Made by a program: the position numbers and the translations under genes. This document shows, piece by piece, positions 27,532 to 35,895 of a stretch of 64,000 nucleotides of DNA. The notes under the pieces are model-generated. The model had not been told where the DNA came from, did not search any database, and saw only the letters and a list, made by a program, of their open reading frames with translations. The number at the start of each line of letters is the position of its first letter. The first letter of the stretch is position 1. The stretch is from Candidatus Cohnella colombiensis (GTDB lineage Bacteria; Bacillota; Bacilli; Paenibacillales; Paenibacillaceae): assembly GCA_029203125.1 (NCBI GenBank), contig CP119317.1, forward strand, positions 2,666,001 to 2,730,000, written 5' to 3'.

Positions 27532-28083
27532 CTAAAACCCAAATTTACTCTCTAATTCTAGCGTCTGATTATTGCTTTTGTATTGTTGTTCAAGAACTAG
27601 CTTAATCATAATGAGTCCGCTGTTGCAGTGACTTAGCTTAGACGAATTACTTTCTTCACCACTAACATCATCACCTGGACAACTAACAACGATGCGAGAT
27701 TCTGAATCTACCTTTGACTTAATTTCAATCGCAGTGGAGTCTATGTATAAAGCATTATTTTCGATCTTGATGATGACAGGATCTACTGTCTCGCTATCTA
27801 GCGTTCTCACAAGCTTAATTCCAACTTCATTGTTGGCATCGTTCTTTACTCTCATTATCAAATCAGGTCCATAAGTATACATTTCAGAAATGACTGAGGA
27901 CATTAATAAATCACCTTCATCGCGTAACGAATTCTCAATATTAACCCGATGGTAGGAATCGAATCCGAACGTGATCACAGCATAGATCGTACCCATAATA
28001 AGTGACATTATCGTTAAAGCAGCAATCATTTCTACTAAGGTGTTTCCCCGTTCATCTTGTAATTGATTAGCTAATTTGCTCAT
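27532..28083 (-). CDS. Pilin-like protein (PulJ/PilW type)
   Basis: A 183-residue protein with a prepilin N-terminus: ERGN followed by TLVEMIAALTIMSLIMGTIYAV. Glu is at the expected +5 position if cleavage follows Gly-Asn. No other clear family. The start is ATG 28083, overlapping the previous gene by 17 bp, with GGAGGG 12 nt upstream. Likely a minor pilin that primes or caps the fibre. Confidence 0.8.
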   Translation of the reverse strand: MSKLANQLQDERGNTLVEMIAALTIMSLIMGTIYAVITFGFDSYHRVNIENSLRDEGDLLMSSVISEMYTYGPDLIMRVKNDANNEVGIKLVRTLDSETVDPVIIKIENNALYIDSTAIEIKSKVDSESRIVVSCPGDDVSGEESNSSKLSHCNSGLIMIKLVLEQQYKSNNQTLELESKFGF

Positions 28084-28639
28084 GCGGAATATATCCCTCC
28101 ACTTCTGTGGAATTACGATTCTCGCCATTGTAATTGCTACTCATCGCTTTAACCTTAATGGGAAGCAAGTAGTTTCTTAAATCATCCTTGCCCAAATCCG
28201 GGTCATATTCGATAACAATTTCATATTGTTGCCCATTCACAACCGGAGTGAGAACATCCCACATACTTACACCGATGTCTGTGAACAATTGCTGCAGTGG
28301 GAGATTGGAGTTGCAGAAGATACGATCTTCATTTCTTACACACCCAGCTGTTGAGATCGTACGAGGATTATTCTCGGTTCCAGTCGCTTCCGTTACGCCC
28401 TCTTGGCTCGATCCCCCTAAGAAATAAGACTCCATTTTCTTAAAGCTTTGTTTCTCTATGTAAAAAAGCGCATTGCGTGCAAGATTCACGACGATCGTTT
28501 TGTTAGCATTCCCTTTAGAATAGGTCATCGCATTGAAGAAGAAAGAAGTCATTACTAAAGCAGCCACAGATAAAATAACCATTGCCGCTAAAATTTCCAC
28601 GAGCGTGTAGCCCTCTTCTCTACGAGCCTTATGATCCAT
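28067..28639 (-). CDS. Pilin-like protein (PilV/PulI type)
   Basis: A 190-residue protein with a canonical class III signal: REEG followed by YTLVEILAAMVILSVAALV, Glu at +5. A globular part follows with two cysteines (CVRNEDRIFC) that could form a disulfide. The start is ATG 28639, with AAGGA 9 nt upstream; a TTG three codons earlier is in frame. First gene of the three-gene minor-pilin operon, and its product should be processed by PilD. Confidence 0.82.
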   Translation of the reverse strand: MDHKARREEGYTLVEILAAMVILSVAALVMTSFFFNAMTYSKGNANKTIVVNLARNALFYIEKQSFKKMESYFLGGSSQEGVTEATGTENNPRTISTAGCVRNEDRIFCNSNLPLQQLFTDIGVSMWDVLTPVVNGQQYEIVIEYDPDLGKDDLRNYLLPIKVKAMSSNYNGENRNSTEVEGYIPHEQIS

Positions 28640-28724
28640 GTTCAACAATCCTTATTTCGAAAATATGATTCTTATGTCCTACTAATTTTATCATAACTTA
28701 ATTCTTTTGTCGCATATTACACAA

Positions 28725-28764
28725 AAATCTGCCACACCGATTATTGAATCGATGTGGCAGATTT
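28725..28764 (-). terminator. Terminator of the dnaB-dnaI operon
   Basis: AAATCTGCCACA (28725-28736) pairs with TGTGGCAGATTT (28753-28764), with an inner CGATT/AATCG extension. On the minus strand it is followed by TTTTTG. Confidence 0.87.
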
Positions 28765-28801
28765 ACTTATGAGTGCTATATGGGATGTACGAGGCAATTT
28801 A

Positions 28802-29749
28802 CTACCCTCTTTGGTTTTTCCCTCGAACATGAACGACATCGACGAACGGACGAACACGGTCCATTAGTCGTTGACCCTTGTGCAGCTCCTCGCCTTCTTT
28901 ATGCGTAAAGCTGAAGTGCTTCTCCAATGCATCTAAGTCATGATTCGAGGTGTAAAACGTTGGTTTGCGATTCATGCGGTAATTCAAAATTGCGCCTAGC
29001 ACATGGTCGCGTACCCACGGACTTAAATTTTCCGAGCCCATATCATCAAAGACGAGCAAATCCGTCTCCTTCATCAGCGTAATCGTTTCCTTCAGCTTCT
29101 GTGGCTCAAGCATGAGCGCCTTCGCATCCTCTACAAACTCGGGCATGTAGACGATTACACCTGTGAAGCCTTCTTTCGCTAGCTTTTGCAACAGATACCC
29201 AGCTAAATAAGTCTTACCTGTTCCGAAGTCTCCCATTAAATAGAGACCTTTCTTTGGTAGTCCTGATGTGCGCACGCCTTCAATATATTGAAGCACGTCA
29301 TTGACAGCAGCTTTCCGATGGGAATCGCTCTTCACCATCTCTATAGGATCATAGTCCATTCCTAACAGCGTTTCATCAACGAAGAAGCTTGTAATTCGCT
29401 TGCTTAATTGTAGCTGTTGTTCATAGGAAATCCACTTCGAGCACGCTGTCTTGTGATCAATGACTTGCCAGCGTCCATTGCTCTCATGGCACGTAATACT
29501 AGTAAAGTGACCCTGCATATCATTCGGACAATTCGCAAGACCTGGACACGACTTGCAATTTTTCACCTCTGCGGACATCTGGTACAGCCGATTCAGGTTC
29601 ATCTTCAGTACACGATCATCCACTTCTGGATAACGTGTGCGGAGCTTGACCACAAGCGGATCATTCAGCACCTGCTGCGCAAGCTGATCCGCATCTGCCA
29701 CTCCCTCTATTAACGGCAGACGTCGAAGCGCCTCTCCTAATGATTCCAT
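28802..29749 (-). CDS. dnaI: Primosomal protein / helicase loader DnaI
   Basis: A 315-residue AAA+ ATPase that loads the replicative helicase DnaC onto DNA in Bacilli. The N-terminal domain has clustered cysteines (NCKSCPGLANCPNDM, ITCHE) of the zinc-binding helicase-interaction region. AAA+ motifs: Walker A LMGDFGTGKTYLAGYL, Walker B DLLVFDDMGSE, sensor 1 FYTSNHD. The start is ATG 29749, after GGAGGAAAGG. It follows dnaB by 46 bp, the usual order. Confidence 0.95.
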   Translation of the reverse strand: MESLGEALRRLPLIEGVADADQLAQQVLNDPLVVKLRTRYPEVDDRVLKMNLNRLYQMSAEVKNCKSCPGLANCPNDMQGHFTSITCHESNGRWQVIDHKTACSKWISYEQQLQLSKRITSFFVDETLLGMDYDPIEMVKSDSHRKAAVNDVLQYIEGVRTSGLPKKGLYLMGDFGTGKTYLAGYLLQKLAKEGFTGVIVYMPEFVEDAKALMLEPQKLKETITLMKETDLLVFDDMGSENLSPWVRDHVLGAILNYRMNRKPTFYTSNHDLDALEKHFSFTHKEGEELHKGQRLMDRVRPFVDVVHVRGKNQRG

Positions 29750-29795
29750 CGTCCTTTCCTCCATCCACATAGTAGAATTACTACTCAGATTAACG

Positions 29796-31286
29796 CTACT
29801 CTTTCAATCTGCGCGCAAGTTCAAGCATCTTTGCCTCTTCCTCTGCAGATACTTCCTCAATCGGCCCTTCATCCTTAACAACAGGCATCGATGGCTTTCG
29901 CTTGGTCCCCCGATTATACGAGCTCGAACTCCCGCTTCCCTTGTTGATTACAGGCTCTTCACCACGTCTTTTACGCTCTAGCGACTCATTCAGCTTCTCT
30001 TGCTCTTTCACATAGCGAATCGCTTTATCGAACGTGTCGATCCCTTTAGCAAGCATATTCGACGCAATCGCATCGATGAACGACTTCGTGATCCGCTGAT
30101 TTTTATTCATTCCGAGCACGTAATGAATGAGTACATTCGTCACAGGCTCTGGTAATTTATAGTTCAAATCAATCCGCTCGAACATTCGTACGAACGCATC
30201 TGGCACTGCCCCTGGAAAATAGCGCTGAAGCATTCGAGTATAAGGTTCCTTAAACAGCATCTCATTATAACGTTCAATTGTAACCTCTGCGAGAAAACGT
30301 TCTGGAACATCCAGCTGCATCGATGTCGTCTGTAACGAATGCTCATTCTCTGCTTCAGAGTAATTTCTGCTTTCACCACGCGCGATAAATCTTTCGCGCT
30401 CTTCATCTCGCTTAAGATCTTGTCGATAGTACAAATTGGCTCGACTCTGGAGCTCGTCCCATATCAAAGTGCCATCTTGTCGGAAGATGCCATCTTCATC
30501 AAGTAGACGACAAATTTCCGGAACCTCAAGATTATACTTGTAAGCGACATAATTCAATTCGCCCATAAGCTCAGGCGAACGATTCAACCGTTCAACAAAG
30601 CTGCGATTGACCGATCCACGAGGAAAGCGTAGCAGCATATCGCTATGGCGTATGCGCTCTTGCATCAGGAACGCAGAACCACGTTCTCTTGTCGAAGCAC
30701 TCTCCACCTGTGCAGCTTCTAGTTCCGGATCGATGCTTCCTGCTGCGATTTGGAACATTTCATAGAAGGGCACAGTCACCTCTTCTCGATTAACAAACTT
30801 CGCTAGCTCTGGCGGTTGTTTCAATGTCAATGAAGTCCGCAACTCTAGCAAAGCTACCTTCCCTAGCTTGTCTCGCAACAATAAAGTCAAATGTAAGTTT
30901 GCAAAAAACTCTACTGCATCAAGAGGACGAAGCAGCACATACTCATATAAGGTTTCCTCCGTAAGAGGGTTATGATGACGATAAACTTGGAGCAATCCAA
31001 CTGCTTCGAGTTTTGATGCAGCAGCAACGACTTCCTTACGCCCAGCTACATTAAGCTCTAGACCAAGTCCAAGAAATAGCTTACGCTGCGTATCGAGCGC
31101 ACTACAACCGACTGCGTCGTCGGCTAGCTCGCAATAGAGCTGCTGATAAAATCCGATTGCGATCGCTCCGACCATCGGTTGATAGAGTGATGTCAGCACT
31201 TTACGATCTAATCCACTAAGTGCGAACTCTCGACACATATAGTACCGATGGTTCTCGGTAAATTCCATTAAATTTGACACTCGCAT
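29796..31286 (-). CDS. dnaB: Replication initiation / membrane attachment protein DnaB
   Basis: A 496-residue Gram-positive DnaB (not the E. coli helicase), which works with DnaD and DnaI in helicase loading at the origin and in restart. The N-terminal half has winged-helix character. The C-terminal part has a DnaD-like segment (VLGMNKNQRITKSFIDAIASNML; FDKAIRYVKEQEKL), then a basic, low-complexity tail. ATG 31286 is taken as the start; ATG 31268 (MEFTENHRYY) is a reasonable alternative. Confidence 0.93.
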   Translation of the reverse strand: MRVSNLMEFTENHRYYMCREFALSGLDRKVLTSLYQPMVGAIAIGFYQQLYCELADDAVGCSALDTQRKLFLGLGLELNVAGRKEVVAAASKLEAVGLLQVYRHHNPLTEETLYEYVLLRPLDAVEFFANLHLTLLLRDKLGKVALLELRTSLTLKQPPELAKFVNREEVTVPFYEMFQIAAGSIDPELEAAQVESASTRERGSAFLMQERIRHSDMLLRFPRGSVNRSFVERLNRSPELMGELNYVAYKYNLEVPEICRLLDEDGIFRQDGTLIWDELQSRANLYYRQDLKRDEERERFIARGESRNYSEAENEHSLQTTSMQLDVPERFLAEVTIERYNEMLFKEPYTRMLQRYFPGAVPDAFVRMFERIDLNYKLPEPVTNVLIHYVLGMNKNQRITKSFIDAIASNMLAKGIDTFDKAIRYVKEQEKLNESLERKRRGEEPVINKGSGSSSSYNRGTKRKPSMPVVKDEGPIEEVSAEEEAKMLELARRLKE

Positions 31287-31363
31287 ATGGAATCGACATC
31301 CTACTTTTCTAGAATAATGGTCTCTCTATTGTAGCACAAAGCACCCTCTCAAAGAGATAGAAA

Positions 31364-31385
31364 AAAGAACCCAATTGGGTTCTAT
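31364..31385 (-). terminator. Terminator of gtrA-like gene
   Basis: The stem AGAACCC-AATT-GGGTTCT (31364-31381) is followed on the minus strand by TTTTTTC. Confidence 0.75.
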
Positions 31386-31396
31386 AGAATTGGTAT

Positions 31397-31813
31397 TTAT
31401 CCCATTGTTTCATTGTACGGCTCTTTACGGAACACCCATAATCGGTAACCGACATAGTTGAGTACAAGCGAAGCTGCGATCGATAACATTTTCGCAACGA
31501 CCGTATGAATGCCCCATTGTTCTAATGCAAGCAATACAAGTGTTGCACTCGCAAATGAGATTGCGTTAACGACAACGAAGCGTATGATTTGTTTACTCTG
31601 CTTGGATTGTGTGTGCGTCGTTCGAAACGTCCAATACCGGTTGAGCAAGTAGCTATTCATTAGTCCTGCGGAATAAGCTAGCACCTGTGCCCCCACCGTC
31701 CCCCAGCCAACTCCATATACCAAAATGCAAAATACGATAAAATCTACGCCCGTATTCATAGCACCTACGAGCCCATATTTGATCAACTTCAATAATTCTG
31801 TTCTTCGGTTCAT
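31397..31813 (-). CDS. GtrA-family membrane protein
   Basis: A 138-residue protein with four predicted transmembrane helices and the GtrA signature (FIVFCILVYGVGW; SYLLNRYWTFR; VLNYVGYRLWVFR). GtrA proteins are thought to move or flip lipid-linked sugars for cell-surface glycans. No glycosyltransferase gene lies beside it. ATG 31813 follows GGAAGGG. It is transcribed toward the dnaB terminator region. Confidence 0.88.
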   Translation of the reverse strand: MNRRTELLKLIKYGLVGAMNTGVDFIVFCILVYGVGWGTVGAQVLAYSAGLMNSYLLNRYWTFRTTHTQSKQSKQIIRFVVVNAISFASATLVLLALEQWGIHTVVAKMLSIAASLVLNYVGYRLWVFRKEPYNETMG

Positions 31814-31848
31814 TCAGGTGTCCCTTCCACCGTCGCTACAGCAACGAT

Positions 31849-32148
31849 CTAGAACATTTTATACCCACCGCGTCTTAGCGCTTGAATCGTCCACCCACTC
31901 ATATATGCACCTGCAGCACCAGCGATGACGAGTATCATGTCTGAAATGAGCATGGACCGAATATTTTCCATTACGGACAGATCAGATTGCCACAACGCAT
32001 TGATTCCGAGTGGCATCGCAACAATAATAAACAGCCATAGAGGTAACCAGGTTGTTTTTATAAGCATATTCAAAATAAATCCAATTCCGAAAAATAACAC
32101 AAGACAAAGCAACGATCCTACGACCGCAAACATAATTGCACCTAACAT
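31849..32148 (-). CDS. YuiB-like membrane protein
   Basis: A 99-residue protein with three likely membrane helices: VGSLLCLVLFFGIGFILNMLI; LWLFIIVAMPLGI; MILVIAGAAGAYMSGW. Size, the GIGFILNMLIKTTW motif and the presence nearby of Ndh (YumB) and YumC match the B. subtilis yuiB neighbourhood. Function unknown. The start is ATG 32148 with GGAGGGACG upstream, not the earlier in-frame codon. Confidence 0.75.
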   Translation of the reverse strand: MLGAIMFAVVGSLLCLVLFFGIGFILNMLIKTTWLPLWLFIIVAMPLGINALWQSDLSVMENIRSMLISDMILVIAGAAGAYMSGWTIQALRRGGYKMF

Positions 32149-32225
32149 GATGCGTCCCTCCAATATTGACCTTCTATAACAGTGTACAAGATTGGTTTCC
32201 AGTCAGTCAACGAACAGACGACAAA

Positions 32226-32278
32226 GTTGTGACAACTGTGTCACAACATTGCCCCTTGCGTTCTAATTAGGCTACAAT
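32226..32278 (+). promoter_or_regulatory. hemQ promoter with upstream palindrome
   Basis: GTTGTGACA (32226-32234), ACTG, TGTCACAAC (32239-32247) is a perfect 9-bp palindrome. It is followed by TTGCCC (32249-32254) and TACAAT (32273-32278), an 18-bp spacer. The palindrome ends just before the -35. It resembles Rex and Fnr half-sites, but its spacing is 2 bp too long for either. Confidence 0.55.
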
Positions 32279-32310
32279 AAGTGCAGAATGAGAGCCAAGG
32301 AGAGATACTT

Positions 32311-33054
32311 GTGAGTGAAGCCGCACAAACACTGGATGGATGGTACGTCCTACACGATTTGCGCAGTATAGATTGGGAAAAGTGGAATGCAGCAAGTGCC
32401 TCAGAACAAGAAGCTGCGACGAAGGATCTGTTAAAGCTGGTTGCTGAATGGCAAGCAGTTGAGAACGACAAACAAGGTAGCTACGCAGTTTACTCCGTCG
32501 TTGGGCAGAAAGCAGATCTCATTTTTATGCATCTGCGTGAAAATCTACAACTGCTTAATGAGATTGAAAATGCGTTTAACAAATCAGCGTTCGGACGGTT
32601 CACTCGAAAAGAATATTCCTATGTGAGTGTTGTTGAGTTGAGTAGTTACTTGGCCGCACCAGGCGTCGATCCGATGCAAGTACCGGAAATTGCTGCCCGA
32701 CTGAAGCCGATCTTGCCAAAGTCGAGCCATATTTGCTTCTACCCGATGAATAAAAAGCGCGAGCTTCAAGACAATTGGTACATGCTGTCGATGGACGATC
32801 GCAAAGCGATGATGCGTAGCCATGGTATGATTGGTCGCAGCTATGCGGGGAAAGTAAAGCAGATCATTTCTGGATCGGTTGGATTAGATGATTGGGAATG
32901 GGGCGTGACGCTATTTTCCGATGATGCACTCCAATTTAAAAAGCTCGTATATGAAATGCGCTTTGATGAAGTCAGCGCACGCTTCGGCGAATTCGGTTCA
33001 TTCTATGTCGGCAATCTGTTGACTAACGATGCAATTACGGAACTATTGAAGTAA
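32311..33054 (+). CDS. hemQ: Coproheme decarboxylase (chlorite dismutase family)
   Basis: A 247-residue HemQ (YwfI), last enzyme of the coproporphyrin-dependent heme pathway of Gram-positives. It oxidatively decarboxylates Fe-coproporphyrin III to heme b. Family motifs: [37 protein letters not shown]-like region as [20 protein letters not shown] (with the heme-ligand His) and [13 protein letters not shown]. The start is GTG 32311 with AAGGAG 7 nt upstream; a GTG at 32281 is in frame. Its product feeds cytochromes such as SdhC. Confidence 0.93.
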   Translation: MSEAAQTLDGWYVLHDLRSIDWEKWNAASASEQEAATKDLLKLVAEWQAVENDKQGSYAVYSVVGQKADLIFMHLRENLQLLNEIENAFNKSAFGRFTRKEYSYVSVVELSSYLAAPGVDPMQVPEIAARLKPILPKSSHICFYPMNKKRELQDNWYMLSMDDRKAMMRSHGMIGRSYAGKVKQIISGSVGLDDWEWGVTLFSDDALQFKKLVYEMRFDEVSARFGEFGSFYVGNLLTNDAITELLK

Positions 33055-33094
33055 ATAAGTTGTTAGTCGAAGTTGAACTTCCATTTTGCATAAA

Positions 33095-33208
33095 TCGATA
33101 AATAAAAGAGGGAATGTATCTCCTGGAGGAGCGAAGCGTGTGCCTTTACAGCCGTGAAATTACCTTGTTAGAAGTTGTCAATTCAAATTTCACGGCTGTA
33201 ACAGCACC
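33095..33208 (+). repeat. Palindromic repeat element, copy 1, left part (interrupted by IS110 element)
   Basis: Starts TCGATAA, then outer arm GGGAATGTATCTCCT (33110-33124), inner arms TTACAGCCGTGAAAT (33146-33160) and ATTTCACGGCTGTAA (33187-33201), and ends AACAGCACC at 33208. The matching right end resumes at 34749. Intact copies lie at 60770-60919 and 61032-61180. Confidence 0.85.
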
Positions 33209-33327
33209 CAGAAACCAGCTAATACTTGTCAACATTTAATCCCTTGGCTTACATGTATCTAGCTGATATACTTTTACTGCATACCAAATAACCTCCATGG
33301 TCGTGGAGGATTTTGGATAAATATGGA

Positions 33328-34506
33328 TTATGGTTGGTAGGGCTGGCCTTTCTTCAAGATGGCGTAAATGTGATGCAATAGCTTGTTGGCGCAAGCAATC
33401 ACCGTCACCTTGTAGGGCTTGCCCTCTTTTCTTTTCTTATCGTAGTAGGCTTTTAATTTCGCGTTGGCGTCACGTCTTAATCCACATTGTACGGCTAGAA
33501 ATAATGCCCGGCGAAGCCGTTTGGAGCCCCGTTTTGTTATTCGACTGCTTGTGGCCACAAACTGACCTGAACTATGAACACCTGGATCTAGCCCCGCAAA
33601 CGCCACGAGTTGCTTCGGATCTTGGAACTGTTGCGCGTCTCCAATTTCTGAAATAATGGCTGCAGCAAGCTTATCACCTATGCCCGGAATACTTTTTATT
33701 AACTCCACTTCCGGTAGTTCTCCGGCTAGTTGTCTTATCTGGTCCTCGATCACCTCGATTTGCTCCTGCATGGAAAGAAGCAACGACACCATGCTTTTCA
33801 GCATCTGCATCTGAGTAGGGCTATTCTTGTTCTCTTTCCATTGTCGATAAATAAACTCTAGATGCTCAATTTTCGTGCAGATCCACGATGCAGAACGAGA
33901 TTTACTCGCTTGTTTACGAATGGCTTCGTCCCATTCTAAAGTTTGATCGGATAAGCACATCTGCAACGTAGTGAGAGCTGTCGCGGAGAAAAGATCCGAA
34001 AACACCCCCTCATAGGTTGGGAATACCTGATCTAATAAAGCACGCATATTAAGCTTTGCTTGCACGTACAGTGAGGTCACGAACTCGTGTTGCCTTGTTA
34101 TGTGTTGCAACTCCGTGTAGCACTCGTTCCAGGTTCGATGAGGCTTCACGTCCCCTCTGTAATACATTTCGGCCAAATGCCAGGCATCCGCTGCATCTGT
34201 TTTCACCTTACGTAACTGTGCGCTCTTCGAACGTTTAGATAATAGCGGATTAACGATGAAGTGCGTAATTTCCATACGCTCCAAATAGGCTATAACGATG
34301 CGATGATAGTGCCCTGTTGCCTCCAAAACCACAACCGCTCGGTTACCCGTTTGTTCCTCAAGCGTGCGTATCACTTCGCCAAGTCGTCCGAACCCTTCCT
34401 CGGTATGCCGAATTGTTACCGACTTTCCACACACCTCATTACGCTTCACGAACGCTTGAAATACACTCGCGCCTTTTGCCACATCCAGTCCGATAACTGG
34501 TTCCAT
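33328..34506 (-). CDS. IS110-family transposase (DEDD recombinase)
   Basis: A 392-residue intact transposase. The N-terminal RuvC-like DEDD domain is seen as VIGLDVAKGAS (Asp), VVLEATGHYH (Glu) and KVKTDAADAWHLAEM (Asp pair). A coiled-coil lies about 220-265. The C-terminal Tnp domain follows: SIPGIGDKLAAAIISEIGD, then FAGLDPGVHSSGQF holding the candidate nucleophilic serine, then RGSKRLRRALFLA. The start is ATG 34506, with AGGAGG just upstream; the frame is open further upstream. No frameshift or stop, so the element may be active. Confidence 0.94.
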   Translation of the reverse strand: MEPVIGLDVAKGASVFQAFVKRNEVCGKSVTIRHTEEGFGRLGEVIRTLEEQTGNRAVVVLEATGHYHRIVIAYLERMEITHFIVNPLLSKRSKSAQLRKVKTDAADAWHLAEMYYRGDVKPHRTWNECYTELQHITRQHEFVTSLYVQAKLNMRALLDQVFPTYEGVFSDLFSATALTTLQMCLSDQTLEWDEAIRKQASKSRSASWICTKIEHLEFIYRQWKENKNSPTQMQMLKSMVSLLLSMQEQIEVIEDQIRQLAGELPEVELIKSIPGIGDKLAAAIISEIGDAQQFQDPKQLVAFAGLDPGVHSSGQFVATSSRITKRGSKRLRRALFLAVQCGLRRDANAKLKAYYDKKRKEGKPYKVTVIACANKLLHHIYAILKKGQPYQP

Positions 34507-34560
34507 GTCAGCTCCTCCTGATATCATTCTAGCCGGCAATCCCACAACGGTTCCAAACCC

Positions 34561-34748
34561 ATAGCTTCGCTTGTTATACGAGGTCTCAAGCCTCAACCAG
34601 CCCAAACATGGTCATTGGGAGTAGTGGGAGAACAGTTTCCGGTACGGGGTAAGCTCCCCAAGGAGATACGCGTTCTCCCGGCTACCACCATCATAGAATG
34701 CCTATAAAAATAGGCCAACCAGAAATAACTGGCTGACCTAATAATACG
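34561..34748 (-). ncRNA. Candidate bridge RNA of the IS110 element
   Basis: Non-coding region between the element end and the transposase. A stem (34672-34685 with 34621-34633) encloses a loop in which an inner GGGG/CCCC hairpin (34646-34659) separates two guides. One guide, 34660-34669, is identical to the target flank 34749-34758 (AAGGAGATAC). The other, 34638-34645, can pair with the opposite flank using G-U pairs. A second hairpin (34580-34594) is bordered by AACCAGC (34595-34601), identical to the far element end 33213-33219. RNA ends are unknown. Confidence 0.6.
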
Positions 34749-34781
34749 AAGGAGATACATCCCCGCAAAAACCATAATCGA
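34749..34781 (+). repeat. Palindromic repeat element, copy 1, right part
   Basis: AAGGAGATACATCCCC (34749-34764), the outer right arm, then ATAATCGA (34774-34781) matching the terminal repeat of the intact copies. Together with 33095-33208 the copy would be 147 bp. Confidence 0.82.
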
Positions 34782-34840
34782 GATAAAAGAATGAGGTTGG
34801 CCAAAAGTTAATCACTTTTGAAACAGCCCCTTTATTAATT

Positions 34841-35872
34841 CTACTTGTACCGATCGATCTGCAAAAATGCATCCACGATATCAGGATCAAAGTGCTGACC
34901 CTTTTGCTTAATAATTTCCGCAACAGCTTCCTCCGACGTCCATGCACGCTTGTATGGCCGCTCATGTGTCAGGGCATCATAGAAGTCGGCCAATGCTACT
35001 ATGCGCGCCTCGATCGGAATTTGCTCGCCTTTCAATCCTTCCGGATACCCGGTACCGTCCCACTTCTCATGATGAGATCTTGCGATAGTGCCTGCCAGTT
35101 TCAACACTTGAAAAGATGTGCCCGCAAGTATATTTTCACCTATCGATGTATGCAGCTTCATTCGTTCAAACTCATGTGGCTCGAACCGACCTGGCTTCAG
35201 TAAAATTTCATCCGGTATTCCGATCTTTCCAATATCGTGTAGCGGAGCCGCTCGGGCAATTAAATTAACCTCTTGATGCGGCAGGCCCAATTGTTCAGCA
35301 ATGAGACCTGACAATTTGCCAACGCGATAAGTATGCTCTCCTGTCATGTCATCCCGATATTCGGCTGCACGAGCAAGCAGTTGCAACACTTCACTCTTTG
35401 CAAGCTGCAACTCTTTCGTGCGCTCATTAACTTTCGCTTCTAGCAGGCTTTTGCTTTGATGCAATTGGAGATGAAGATGACGCGTTCTAAGAAGATTATT
35501 AATACGTAAAATCACTTCAGTCCGATCATATGGCTTCGTTAGAAAATCATTAACACCCACTTGCAAACCCCGTTGTCTGACTTCAGTGGTCGTATCAGCA
35601 GTCAACATCAGTACAGGCAAATACTGTTCTGATCCATGTGAGGCTCGAATTCGTTGCAATGCTTCAAAGCCATCCATTCCAGGCATATGCAAGTCAAGCA
35701 GCACAATGTCAGGTTCAATTTGAGCAAGCATCGTTTCAAGCTCCAACGGATCCATCGTACTATATAGATGCTTGAAACCCGAACGGGTTAAAATTCTCTC
35801 TAGCAAACTAATATTATATTCCTGGTCATCGACGATTAATATTTTTGAGTATAGTAATTCTGGCTGTTCCAT
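34841..35872 (-). CDS. Response regulator with HD-GYP domain (c-di-GMP phosphodiesterase)
   Basis: A 343-residue two-domain protein. The receiver domain, about 8-125, has acidic DD (ILIVDDQEYN), phospho-acceptor Asp in DIVLLDLHMPGMDGF and conserved Lys in FLTKPYD. A coiled linker follows, then HD-GYP about 165-335: HDIGKIGIPDEIL, the HHEKWDGTGYP motif and ALADFYDALTHERPYK. These residues bind metals and hydrolyse c-di-GMP. The start is ATG 35872 with GGAG 9 nt upstream, better than the in-frame ATG 35887. Last gene of a three-gene signalling operon. Confidence 0.9.
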   Translation of the reverse strand: MEQPELLYSKILIVDDQEYNISLLERILTRSGFKHLYSTMDPLELETMLAQIEPDIVLLDLHMPGMDGFEALQRIRASHGSEQYLPVLMLTADTTTEVRQRGLQVGVNDFLTKPYDRTEVILRINNLLRTRHLHLQLHQSKSLLEAKVNERTKELQLAKSEVLQLLARAAEYRDDMTGEHTYRVGKLSGLIAEQLGLPHQEVNLIARAAPLHDIGKIGIPDEILLKPGRFEPHEFERMKLHTSIGENILAGTSFQVLKLAGTIARSHHEKWDGTGYPEGLKGEQIPIEARIVALADFYDALTHERPYKRAWTSEEAVAEIIKQKGQHFDPDIVDAFLQIDRYK

Positions 35873-35895
35873 CTCGTCTCGCTCCATTCGATGAA

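Larger units (their letters stand above)
33209..34748 (-). mobile_element. IS110-family insertion sequence (about 1540 bp)
   Basis: One transposase gene flanked by 119 bp (3') and 242 bp (5') of non-coding DNA. Ends were placed by comparing the split palindromic repeat with its two intact copies; uncertainty is 1-3 bp on each side. There is no target duplication and no long terminal inverted repeat, as is usual for IS110. The longer non-coding part lies upstream of the transposase, as in the IS110 (not IS1111) subgroup, and folds like a bridge RNA. Confidence 0.85.

Noticed and set aside
32226..32247. Rex or Fnr box at hemQ
   Set aside because: Half-sites fit, but the gap is 2 bp longer than in either consensus, so I keep it as an unassigned palindrome.
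33209..34748. IS1111 subgroup with sub-terminal inverted repeats
   Set aside because: The longer non-coding part is upstream of the transposase, and I could not find convincing sub-terminal inverted repeats, so the IS110 subgroup fits better.
34802..34820. Terminator after the HD-GYP gene
   Set aside because: CAAAAGT/ACTTTTG is only a 7-bp AT-rich stem without a clear T-run; too weak to list as a feature.
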